Positions 16,834 to 25,518 of a DNA stretch of 64,000 nt are shown one piece after another. The notes beneath the pieces are model-generated. The model saw nothing but the letters and a program-made list of their open reading frames with translations, had not been told where the DNA came from and did not search any database. The stretch comes from Flavobacterium sp. HSC-61S13 (lineage in GTDB: Bacteria > Bacteroidota > Bacteroidia > Flavobacteriales > Flavobacteriaceae), in contig NZ_JALJZV010000017.1 in assembly GCF_024171535.1 (NCBI RefSeq), forward strand, positions 1 through 64,000, read 5' to 3'. The translations under genes were made by a program, and so were the position numbers. Position 1 is the stretch's first letter; each line of letters starts with the position of its first letter.

Positions 16834-17021
16834 AATGGTGTATAAGGGAGCCCTAAGCTTTTAAAACCAATACATATCACTATATAACACTAACCAAAAA
16901 AGATAAAAAAATGAAAAATTAAGCTAAAAAAAAAACCTATATCAAGTTGCAGCTCGTATAGGTTTATAGGTATGAATAATTCGAAAATTAAACGGAATAA
17001 CCAACAGCAAAGATAAACATT
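16834..17021 (+). promoter_or_regulatory. Leader region between FecR and SusC genes
   Basis: This 188-base stretch holds a tiny open frame (ATG AAA AAT TAA at about 16911) followed by a 9-bp inverted repeat, AAACCTATA (16933-16941) and TATAGGTTT (16957-16965). It ends before the SusC start at 17022. The arrangement could be a leader or attenuator for the SusC/D unit, or only a decayed earlier start. No consensus -7 box is present, which would fit control by the ECF sigma factor. Confidence 0.3.
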
Positions 17022-20000
17022 ATGTGTTTCCAATTTTTAAAAGGGCCCAATAAATTTTACGCCCGTCTCTATTTACTATTTGCGTGTTTACACGTATTTA
17101 TAACACCCGGTATGGCCGCAAAAAACCTTTCCAAACCCACTTATAACCTGAGTTTGGAAAATGCTAGAATCACGGATGTTTTTAATCAAATCAAACAACA
17201 GTCCGAATACACCTTTGTCTATGCAGACAATTTAAACACCCGAACCAAGCAAATGGACATACAACTTAAGGCTGTTTCGATTACAGAGGTACTCGATTAT
17301 GTATCGATGCGTTACGGCGTTAGTTATTATCTGTCGGGCAAAACGGTGTCGGTAAAATTTGAGGAAAATGAACGAAAAAGGGTTCATGGCGTTGTTAAAG
17401 ACGAAAACGGTCAAAGTATACCCGGAGCGATTATTACCATAAAAGGAACCCAAGAGGGAACGACCACCGATGTAAACGGTAAGTTTTCTCTATTGGCTCA
17501 GTATGGCGTGGATCAAATCGAGATTTCATTTATGGGATATAAAACGATGACGGTAAAAGCCAAGGAAAATCTGTTGATTACCTTATCAAGTGATGAAACC
17601 AGTTTGGAGGAACTCGTTGTAACTGCCTTAGGTATTAAACGCGAAGAGAAACGATTGGGCTATGCCCAGGAGACGGTTAATGCAGAAAAATTATCAACGG
17701 CAGTTGCCAATAACTGGTCCAGTGGATTAAAGGGAAAAGTAGCGGGATTAAACATCTTTTCAGGTAGTAGTGGACCGATTAACTCTCAACGCATTCAGTT
17801 GCGTGGAAACACTTCTCTAGACGCTAGTAAAAATTATGCGTTAATCGTTATTGACGGGGTTCCTATGGATCAGGAAATGACCTCAAACGGGTATAATACG
17901 GCGGCCTTCGGAAACGATTCACCAGTGGATAATGGTAACGCTATTTCCGACTTAAATCAAGATGATATCGAAACCGTTACTGTTTTGAAAGGCCCAACTG
18001 CGGCTGCTTTATACGGATCAAGAGCGGCCAATGGTGCCTTGATTATTACAACCAAGTCTGGTAAAAAAGACAATAAAATGGGGGTGACCTATAACTCTAG
18101 TGTGGCATTCGACGTCATCAACAGATGGCCGGATTATCAATACGAATACGGACAGGGTTCAGGTGGTTTCTTTAATAAAGAAGGAGATCCGTATTATTCG
18201 TTTGGAAGTTCCAGTGATGGTCCTGACACAGGAAATCATCCTGAAGCATGGGGACCGAAGTTTGATGGACAATATTATTATCAATACGATCCGTTGACTC
18301 AAAAGCAAGGTGAGGAAAAGACCTTGTGGAAACCCTATAAAAATAACCGTAAAGACTTTTTTAAAACAGGAATAACTGTAAATAACGCTGTTTCCTTTCA
18401 AGGTGGTGATGATAAGGGATCGATGCGCTTAAACTTATCCCATGCCAAAAATGACTGGATCGTTCCCAATACGGGTTATAAAAAATATGGGGTTTCGTTT
18501 AATGGAAATTACCAGATCTCACAACGGGTCAAATTAACTGCAGTTATGAATTACAACAACAGAAGTAGTGATAACCTACCGGTTTTGGGATATAACAACG
18601 GTTCTTTGGCGTATTTTATGATGTTTCTATTACCCAATGTCGATAGTGAATGGTATTCACCGATTTGGTCTAAGGGACAAGAGGGGATTCAGCAGTTAAA
18701 TCCGTTTTCACCTTGGTCTAGTAACCCGTATTATATTTCTTACGTAGATACCAACACTTTAGACAGTAATCAGCTCATAGGAAATGCTCGTGCTGATATT
18801 AAGTTGACCGATAAATTGGAATTTATGGGTAGGCTAGCCATCAATAACCTAACTCAATTTAGAGAAACCAAACGCGGTTTCTCAAGCAAAAGACATGGAA
18901 ATGGTTTTTATTCTCGACAAGATATTGCAAGTAAAGAAGTCAATGCCGATTTTTTACTGACTTACAAAGACTTAATCGGAGATAATTTTGACTACCAGAT
19001 TACTGCGGGAGCCAATCATATGAATTATATGCACCGAAATATCCGTACCTCAATAGATGCTTTGGTAGTACCGGATGTTTATAAATTGTCCAACGGGGTT
19101 AACAATCCGTTAGTTACTACGGCTGATACCGAAAAAACGGTTAACAGTGCTTATGGAATGCTTTCACTGGGATATGCCAATGTACTCTTTTTGGACGTAA
19201 CAGGTAGAAATGATTGGTCGAGTACTTTACCACAGGGAAACAACTCGTATTTCTATCCGTCGGTTAGCGCCAGTGCCATTTTATCGGATATGTTTAATAT
19301 GCCGGTGGTCTTCGATTATTTGAAATACCGTTTATCGTATGCAAAAGTAGGAAGCGATACCAATCCGTATCAAATATCAAAATACTATTGGCAGAGTAAT
19401 TTTCCGAGTTCAGCAGTGATGCCAAGTACCCTTTTTAATGCCGATTTAAAACCGGAAATCACAACGAGTTGGGAAACGGGTATCGAGTTAAAAATGTTGA
19501 AAAACAGACTTGGAATGGATATCACACTTTATGAATCCAAAACTAAAAATCAAATTCTGACTTTACCGATGGATATCGTCGAAGGATATAGCTCACAAGT
19601 TATTAATGCGGGTAGTGTTCGAAATAGAGGAATTGAATTTGTCTTACACGGTTCGCCCATTAAGAATGACAAATTCCAATGGAATGTATCGGCAAACTGG
19701 GCCATCAACAATAATGAAGTTTTGGAACTAAAAGACGGTTTAGAACAACAGGTTTTGGGTTCAGTAGTTAACGGACGCTTGATAGCTAAAGTAGGTGGAA
19801 CAACTACGGCTTTATACGGAAGAAAGTTTCAACGAAGTGGTGATAATCAAATCATATACAGCAACGGAGTACCCGTATTGGGCTCTGACTTTGAATATAT
19901 AGGCGATGTAGCACCGAAATGGAAAGCCGGATTGGTCAATTCGTTTAAATATGAAAACTTCACATTTGGACTAACAGTTGACGGTCAATATGGCGGAAAG

Positions 20001-20450
20001 GTGTATTCTCATTCACACCATAAAGCTACGGAAGCCGGACAATTAACACATACCTTAAAAGGAAGAGAAGAAGGAGTGATGATTGGGGAAGGAGTGGTCA
20101 AAAATTCAGACGGTAGTTTCTCTGCCAACACCACGGAAATCCGCGTTGATAACTACTATAGAAAGTATTATGAATATCAGAATGTCGAATCCAATACGTT
20201 TAACGCTTCTTACTTAAAAATCAGAGAAATGTCTTTGGGCTATACTTTTCCGAAAAAAATCACTCAAAAGATGGGAATAGCAGGACTATCAATAGCGATT
20301 TTCGGGCGTGATTTAAAAACGTTTACTGACTTCCCTTTCTTTGATCCTGAAGCTTCTACGATGAACGGAGACGTGATCATTCAGGGGATGGAAACGGGGC
20401 AAATGCCTTCTACCGCTTCTTATGGGTTTAATATAAAATTAGAAATTTAA
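17022..20450 (+). CDS. SusC/RagA TonB-dependent outer membrane receptor with STN domain
   Basis: An 1142-residue outer-membrane importer. After a signal peptide (cleavage near GMAA at about residue 33) come an STN signalling domain (about 42-115), a carboxypeptidase-D-like domain (about 122-195, VHGVVKDENGQSIPGAIITIKGT), a plug (about 205-350, VLKGPTAAALYGSRAANGALIITTK) and a 22-strand barrel to the C-terminus. The TonB-box-like region lies before the plug (ELVVTALGIKREEKRLGYA). Energy from TonB drives uptake of a substrate captured by SusD. The STN domain ties it to the FecR/sigma pair upstream. It is 16 bases from the SusD gene. Confidence 0.95.
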   Translation: MCFQFLKGPNKFYARLYLLFACLHVFITPGMAAKNLSKPTYNLSLENARITDVFNQIKQQSEYTFVYADNLNTRTKQMDIQLKAVSITEVLDYVSMRYGVSYYLSGKTVSVKFEENERKRVHGVVKDENGQSIPGAIITIKGTQEGTTTDVNGKFSLLAQYGVDQIEISFMGYKTMTVKAKENLLITLSSDETSLEELVVTALGIKREEKRLGYAQETVNAEKLSTAVANNWSSGLKGKVAGLNIFSGSSGPINSQRIQLRGNTSLDASKNYALIVIDGVPMDQEMTSNGYNTAAFGNDSPVDNGNAISDLNQDDIETVTVLKGPTAAALYGSRAANGALIITTKSGKKDNKMGVTYNSSVAFDVINRWPDYQYEYGQGSGGFFNKEGDPYYSFGSSSDGPDTGNHPEAWGPKFDGQYYYQYDPLTQKQGEEKTLWKPYKNNRKDFFKTGITVNNAVSFQGGDDKGSMRLNLSHAKNDWIVPNTGYKKYGVSFNGNYQISQRVKLTAVMNYNNRSSDNLPVLGYNNGSLAYFMMFLLPNVDSEWYSPIWSKGQEGIQQLNPFSPWSSNPYYISYVDTNTLDSNQLIGNARADIKLTDKLEFMGRLAINNLTQFRETKRGFSSKRHGNGFYSRQDIASKEVNADFLLTYKDLIGDNFDYQITAGANHMNYMHRNIRTSIDALVVPDVYKLSNGVNNPLVTTADTEKTVNSAYGMLSLGYANVLFLDVTGRNDWSSTLPQGNNSYFYPSVSASAILSDMFNMPVVFDYLKYRLSYAKVGSDTNPYQISKYYWQSNFPSSAVMPSTLFNADLKPEITTSWETGIELKMLKNRLGMDITLYESKTKNQILTLPMDIVEGYSSQVINAGSVRNRGIEFVLHGSPIKNDKFQWNVSANWAINNNEVLELKDGLEQQVLGSVVNGRLIAKVGGTTTALYGRKFQRSGDNQIIYSNGVPVLGSDFEYIGDVAPKWKAGLVNSFKYENFTFGLTVDGQYGGKVYSHSHHKATEAGQLTHTLKGREEGVMIGEGVVKNSDGSFSANTTEIRVDNYYRKYYEYQNVESNTFNASYLKIREMSLGYTFPKKITQKMGIAGLSIAIFGRDLKTFTDFPFFDPEASTMNGDVIIQGMETGQMPSTASYGFNIKLEI

Positions 20451-20466
20451 TCGCTTACATACTAAG

Positions 20467-21897
20467 ATGAAAAAAATTATTTTTAGCGCAGTCCTGTTGT
20501 TTGGAGTATTGAGCGCCTGTACTGATAACTTTGAAGAAATCAACAGCAATCCCAATTTAATCAATCAGATCAGCCCGGGTACCTTACTCAATGAAGTGAT
20601 CTACAATATGTCGTCCAATAATTTGCGAAACTATTATGGAATAACGGCAGATTTGATGCAGGTAAAATTTAATTATCCAAGTTTTTATGGCGGTATACAT
20701 CGCTATGAAATCATTGAAGGCACGGGTAACTCTCAATGGGATGCTTCCTATAAATGGATGAAAAACATCAGAGAGATGTTGGCTGTTTCAGAAAAACCCA
20801 ATGATGCGAATTACAAAGCTATTGGCTTGACATTAAACGCTTGGGTCGCTTCCAATTTAACCGATTCTTTCGGTGATATTCCATACTCAGAAGCGCTTCA
20901 GGGCGACCAGGGGATACGCATGCCCAAATACGATACTCAAGAAGCCATCTATTCACAGCTTTTAAAAGATTTGGAACAAGCGAACGCACTTTATGATTCC
21001 AAATTGCCGATGCTTTATGGGAAGGACATACTTTTTAACAACGATGTACAGCAGTGGCAACGTTTCACCAATTCCTTGCGTTTGCGTTTGTTGTTGCGCA
21101 TATCGAAGGTTAAACCAGATGCCATAACTCAAATGGTACAAATCCTTTCTGATCCAGCTAAAACGCCGATTATAGATAACGATCAACAATCTGTTTTTCT
21201 TAATATAACTGGAGTTACCCCAAATCTGTCGCCTTGGTCAAGAGCTTTAGACTTTTCAAATGGTCAGGTAGTTTCTCAATTCTTTATAGAGTTGTTAAAC
21301 GATTTGAATGATCCGAGAAGAGCGGTGTTGGTTGTACCTGCCAAAAACCTGCAAGGACAGGAAATCGGATTTAAAGGTATTCCGAGTGCTTATGATGGAG
21401 ACGATTCACAATTTCAGTTTACGCCGTCGAATATGAATAACAAACAGGTCGTGGCACCGATGAAAATTCCGATTATAACTTTTTCGGAGATTCTTTTTAT
21501 CAAAGCGGAATTGGCCCAACGCGACTTGTATAACTCGGCCTCTGCAAAATTGTATTTTGAATCAGCGGTTAAAAGTGCGATCAAATTTGTATCAAATAGC
21601 ACTGTCGAAGACAGTTATTTCAACCAAGAGAAGGCGAAATACAACAACACCTTAGAACAAATTATCACCCATAAATACTTGGCGTTGTACTTTACCGACT
21701 ATCAGCAGTGGTCCGAATACAGACGAACGGGATATCCGCGATTACCCAAAACACAATCGATGTTAAATCAAGGAAATATGCCGAGTAGATTGTTGTATCC
21801 TGCGGATCAAAAAACCTATAACAGCCAAAATTATCTCGATGCCAGTCAACGACAAGGCGGTGATCATATCAATGCCAAAGTTTGGTGGAATCAATAG
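20467..21897 (+). CDS. SusD/RagB-like substrate-binding lipoprotein
   Basis: A 476-residue outer-membrane lipoprotein with a type II signal peptide (LFGVLSAC, lipid cysteine at about residue 18). It has the SusD fold of TPR-like helices: LNEVIYNMSSNNL, IGLTLNAWVASNLTDSFGDIPYSEAL, QRFTNSLRLRLLLRI and the C-terminal EQIITHKYLALYFTDYQQWSEYRRTGYPRL are typical of the SusD-like_2 group. It forms the lid over the SusC barrel and captures the ligand. The enzymes that follow are phosphoesterases, so the ligand may be phosphorylated; this is inference. Confidence 0.93.
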   Translation: MKKIIFSAVLLFGVLSACTDNFEEINSNPNLINQISPGTLLNEVIYNMSSNNLRNYYGITADLMQVKFNYPSFYGGIHRYEIIEGTGNSQWDASYKWMKNIREMLAVSEKPNDANYKAIGLTLNAWVASNLTDSFGDIPYSEALQGDQGIRMPKYDTQEAIYSQLLKDLEQANALYDSKLPMLYGKDILFNNDVQQWQRFTNSLRLRLLLRISKVKPDAITQMVQILSDPAKTPIIDNDQQSVFLNITGVTPNLSPWSRALDFSNGQVVSQFFIELLNDLNDPRRAVLVVPAKNLQGQEIGFKGIPSAYDGDDSQFQFTPSNMNNKQVVAPMKIPIITFSEILFIKAELAQRDLYNSASAKLYFESAVKSAIKFVSNSTVEDSYFNQEKAKYNNTLEQIITHKYLALYFTDYQQWSEYRRTGYPRLPKTQSMLNQGNMPSRLLYPADQKTYNSQNYLDASQRQGGDHINAKVWWNQ

Positions 21898-21901
21898 AAT
21901 T

Positions 21902-22789
21902 ATGATAAAATTGAATACCATATCAGTTATTATTTTTGTTTTAGTGCAGTTTTTTTCAACAGTGGGATTTGGCGGTAGTTGTACTACCGCTGATACCGCT
22001 AAAGACATCGTCTATCAGATTGGGACTTACAATATCAGGTATGCTGCCCAAGAAGATGAACTAACGGGAAATGGCTGGAATAAAAGAAAAGCCCACCTGA
22101 TAAACATCATTAAGGATCACGATATGGACATCGTCGGTACTCAAGAAGGCGACGATCAACAACTTCGAGATATGGAAATGCAGTTAAGCGGTTACGCATA
22201 TATTAAAACGCCTTATGGATCAGAGCATGGCTCTCATAATGCGGCGGTTTTTTATAAAAGTAGTTTGTTTACCATACTGGATACAGGGCATTTCTGGTTG
22301 AGCGAAACCCCAGATTTAAAAAGTAAAGGCTGGGATGCTTCTGATTATCGAATTGCACAATGGATAAAATTTCAAGACCGTTTATCTGGTAAAGTTTTTT
22401 ATGTATTTAACACGCATTTTTACTGGAGAAAATATTTAGCAAAAGAGAATTCAGGTGCATTAATCGTAGATCGTATTCGTAAAATTGCTGGTGATGCCGC
22501 TATTATTTGTATGGGAGATTTGAATTCGTTACCGGATTCCAAAGCTATAAAATCCTTGGAAACACGCTTAGTAGATAGTTATAAGTCGACCCCTATACAC
22601 CAGAATCAGGTCGTAGGAACAGGATTTGCTGGAGGCGTTTTTACGGGGATATCCGATCACCGTATAGATTATGTGTTTACCTCCAAAAACATTAAAGTAC
22701 ACAGTTACGAGGCTATTGATACGACCTACGAGGATCATCGTTACCCTTCCGATCATCTTCCAGTAGTGATTGCTGTATCACTGCCGTAG
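21902..22789 (+). CDS. Secreted endonuclease/exonuclease/phosphatase family protein
   Basis: A 295-residue protein with an N-terminal signal peptide and an EEP (DNase I-like) fold. Markers are YNIRYAAQEDE, DIVGTQEGDDQQL (catalytic Glu), IAQWIKFQDRLSGKVFYVFNTHFYW, ICMGDLNSLPDS (Asp and Asn of the GDxN motif) and ITGISDHRIDYVF with SDHLPVV (catalytic His), with small changes. EEP enzymes cut phosphodiester or phosphomonoester bonds in nucleic acids, phospholipids or inositol phosphates. ATG 21902 is chosen; it is 4 bases after the SusD stop. It probably releases phosphate or a head group from the ligand imported by the locus. Confidence 0.9.
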   Translation: MIKLNTISVIIFVLVQFFSTVGFGGSCTTADTAKDIVYQIGTYNIRYAAQEDELTGNGWNKRKAHLINIIKDHDMDIVGTQEGDDQQLRDMEMQLSGYAYIKTPYGSEHGSHNAAVFYKSSLFTILDTGHFWLSETPDLKSKGWDASDYRIAQWIKFQDRLSGKVFYVFNTHFYWRKYLAKENSGALIVDRIRKIAGDAAIICMGDLNSLPDSKAIKSLETRLVDSYKSTPIHQNQVVGTGFAGGVFTGISDHRIDYVFTSKNIKVHSYEAIDTTYEDHRYPSDHLPVVIAVSLP

Positions 22790-22848
22790 AATTGTTAGGA
22801 TGTGTTAGAAAAATTAAAGAATTGTCAACAACATTTAAAAAAAAATAA

Positions 22849-24426
22849 ATGAAAAAAACAGTATGGATTATCGTGGGATTGTTTTCCATGAGTTTAAGTT
22901 TTGCTCAAACCAAGGTTAAGGGATATGTATATGAAGACAGTAATAAAAACGGTAAAAGAGATTCTAAGGAAAGAGGTCTGGTTGGTGTTGCGGTTTCAAA
23001 CGGACAGGAAGTGGTGTTGACCAACGATACCGGTTTGTATGAACTTCCAATAGGCGATGACAATCAAATTTTTGTCATCAAACCCAGTCACTACGCTTTT
23101 TTGCTCGATGAATTCAACTTACCTAAGTTTTATTATACGTATAAACCCAAAGGATCACCGACAGACTTTAAATACGCGGGAGTAGCGCCTACGGGGAAAC
23201 TACCTAAGGAATTGAATTTCGGATTGGTACCTCAGAAAGAAGAAAGCTCTTTTAAGGCTTTTTTGTTTGGAGATCCACAACCGTATAGTATGCAAGAACT
23301 CGATTATTTCAAAAAATCCATCATCGATGAAGCCAAAGAGAAAACAGCAGGTATATCGTTCGGAATTAGTTTGGGTGACTTGGTGGGAGATGATTTAAGT
23401 TTACACCTGCCGTATAAGCAGTATATGAAAGAAATGAATTTACCGTGGTACAATGTGATTGGGAATCACGATATGAACTACGAGGCGAAAACGGATATTT
23501 TATCCGATGAGACCTATGAGAAAAACTTTGGTCCGAGCAATTTTGCTTTTAATTATAGCGGTGCACATTTTTTGGTTTTAGATGATATATTATATCCAAA
23601 TCCAAGGGGAACCGGTGGTTATTTGGGTGGATTTAGGGACGACCAACTGCTTTTTATTGAAAATGATTTACGTCATGTAGATCAGGATAAACTGATTGTA
23701 GTGTCTTTCCATATTCCGTTATTTGTCGGAGATGAAAAACATTTTGAGGAGCAGGCTCGACAACAATTATTCGATTTACTGAGCAGATTTGATAATGTTT
23801 TGCTGGTTTCGGCACATATGCACATGCAAACACATCAATTTTACAGTAAAGATAAAGGATGGAAAGGTTCAAAGCCATTACATGAATACAATGCAGGTAC
23901 GACCTCTGGTGATTGGTATTCGGGAGAACTGGATGAATCTGGTGTTCCAGTTGGAACCATGAGAGACGGTACTCCAAGGGGCTATGCTGTTTTATCGGTA
24001 AATGCCAACCAATACCAATTGGATTATAAGGTTATCGGCAAACCGGAAAACTATAAAATGGAAATTTTTATGCCTCAGGTTATTGGTGATAAAAGAAGTG
24101 GTAATTCACAAGTATATGCCAATATATTCATGGGGACAGAATTGGATAGAGTCGAATATAGAGTCGATCAAGGCGAATGGACTAAGATGACTAAGGAAGA
24201 AACATTTGATCCGAGTTTTTACGCAAAAGTACAACGTTGGGATTTATCAGATACTCTTCTAGAAGGTCGAAGACCTTCTAATGCTGTCAATAGTGCGCAT
24301 TTGTGGAAGGGAAAATTACCGTTTCATATCGGACTCGGCACGCATACCGTGGAAATCAGAGTAAAAGATATGTTTGACAGAGTGTACACCGATCAAAAGA
24401 GCTATCGAATAGAAAAGAAAAAATAG
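22849..24426 (+). CDS. Secreted calcineurin-like phosphoesterase with N-terminal SdrD-B-like domain
   Basis: A 525-residue exported protein (signal peptide cut near SLSFAQ, residue 20). Residues 22-125 form an SdrD-B/collagen-binding-B-like domain (KVKGYVYEDSNKNGKRDSKERGLVGVAVSNG). Residues 135-390 are the metallophosphoesterase: FGDPQPYS, SLGDLVGDD, VIGNHDMNY, VSFHIPL and SAHMHMQTH give the metal-binding Asp, Asn and His set. A C-terminal beta domain follows (about 400-525). It is the last gene of the SusC/D unit and is followed by a terminator. Together with the EEP enzyme it points to organic phosphate use. Confidence 0.9.
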   Translation: MKKTVWIIVGLFSMSLSFAQTKVKGYVYEDSNKNGKRDSKERGLVGVAVSNGQEVVLTNDTGLYELPIGDDNQIFVIKPSHYAFLLDEFNLPKFYYTYKPKGSPTDFKYAGVAPTGKLPKELNFGLVPQKEESSFKAFLFGDPQPYSMQELDYFKKSIIDEAKEKTAGISFGISLGDLVGDDLSLHLPYKQYMKEMNLPWYNVIGNHDMNYEAKTDILSDETYEKNFGPSNFAFNYSGAHFLVLDDILYPNPRGTGGYLGGFRDDQLLFIENDLRHVDQDKLIVVSFHIPLFVGDEKHFEEQARQQLFDLLSRFDNVLLVSAHMHMQTHQFYSKDKGWKGSKPLHEYNAGTTSGDWYSGELDESGVPVGTMRDGTPRGYAVLSVNANQYQLDYKVIGKPENYKMEIFMPQVIGDKRSGNSQVYANIFMGTELDRVEYRVDQGEWTKMTKEETFDPSFYAKVQRWDLSDTLLEGRRPSNAVNSAHLWKGKLPFHIGLGTHTVEIRVKDMFDRVYTDQKSYRIEKKK

Positions 24427-24452
24427 GTTTGATTATAGATTGTTGTTAGGTA

Positions 24453-24487
24453 AGGGATCATTTAATTTATTAAATGGTCCTTTTTTT
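24453..24487 (+). terminator. Terminator of the SusC/D-phosphoesterase operon
   Basis: A 12-13 bp stem (GGGATCATTTAAT with ATTAAATGGTCC, with G-U pairs) and a run of seven T at 24481-24487 lie 27 bases after the phosphoesterase stop. Confidence 0.85.
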
Positions 24488-24624
24488 ATAGGGAAGGGAA
24501 AGCTACATTTTAAAAAGACAATAAAAAAACATCTCCTATTTTAGAATAGATTCGTATCATTGTTGTGAACTATTTTAGGGGATGCTTCTTTTTAGGATGG
24601 TTGACTTTTAAATACTTAAAAAAT

Positions 24625-25263
24625 ATGAAACAATATAGCATACTTTTCCTAGCTCTTTTTTTACAACTGCAAATTTGGGCTCAGTCACATCGACTAGAAT
24701 TTAAAACACCTCATGGGAATTTTAAGGTGATGCTTTATGATTTTACGCCTCAACACCAAGATTTGATATTAGAGGCTATTAAAAATGGTGTGTATCACGA
24801 GGCTTTGTTTAATAGAGTGATCGAGAACTTTGTAGTACAAGGTGGGGAACACGATGATGCTATTGCCCTTCGTGAAACGGGGATTCCTAAAGATCAACAC
24901 CAACGATTGCCTGCTGAATTTGATCCTCGTGCTTACCACAAAATGGGAGCATTAGGGGCTGGAAGGGATGATAACGAACAAAAAGCTTCATTTTTAAATC
25001 AGCTATATTTTGTAGTAGGAAAATCTGTTTTACCGCATGAATTAACGGAATTAGAACAAAAAAAAGGAGTGAGTTTTACCGAGGAACAGCGTCAAAATTA
25101 TTTGTCCGAAGGGGGTTTACCTCGTTTAGATGGTGATTATACTGTGTTCGGTGAAGTCTATGAGGGATTGGAAGTCTTACTTGAAATCAGTAGACTAAAA
25201 ACAAACTCAAAAGATGCTCCACTCCAAAACATACCTTTTGAAATCGTAGAAATACAGGATTGA
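24625..25263 (+). CDS. Secreted peptidyl-prolyl cis-trans isomerase, cyclophilin type
   Basis: A 212-residue cyclophilin with a signal peptide (LFLQLQIWAQ). It catalyses cis-trans isomerisation of proline bonds, presumably in the periplasm. The core FNRVIENFVVQGG corresponds to the FHRVIPGFMIQGG active-site signature; the arginine and glutamine are kept. A longer middle insertion (GKSVLPHELTELEQKKGVSFTEE) is typical of Bacteroidota members. DGDYTVFGEVYEGLEVLLEIS is the C-terminal signature. ATG 24625 is chosen over an upstream one at 24565 because it opens directly into the signal peptide. Confidence 0.9.
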   Translation: MKQYSILFLALFLQLQIWAQSHRLEFKTPHGNFKVMLYDFTPQHQDLILEAIKNGVYHEALFNRVIENFVVQGGEHDDAIALRETGIPKDQHQRLPAEFDPRAYHKMGALGAGRDDNEQKASFLNQLYFVVGKSVLPHELTELEQKKGVSFTEEQRQNYLSEGGLPRLDGDYTVFGEVYEGLEVLLEISRLKTNSKDAPLQNIPFEIVEIQD

Positions 25264-25518
25264 GATGTGGATAGCAGCTCTACTAGTAATGGCTATTAAT
25301 AATAAATAAATCATCAAGCATAGTTGAATTTTTGATTATTCATAAAAAATCGGGTATTTGTAGATGAATTCTGAAATAATTATGAATTATATTTTAGTAT
25401 ATTTACTTTTTATGTACTGAATTGTTTAAAGAGTTGATTAATAGTGCTTTGTTTACTATTTTTTAATCATTTTGTAAAAACAAATAGTACGGCTTAGAAA
25501 TAATAATATCACACTTTA

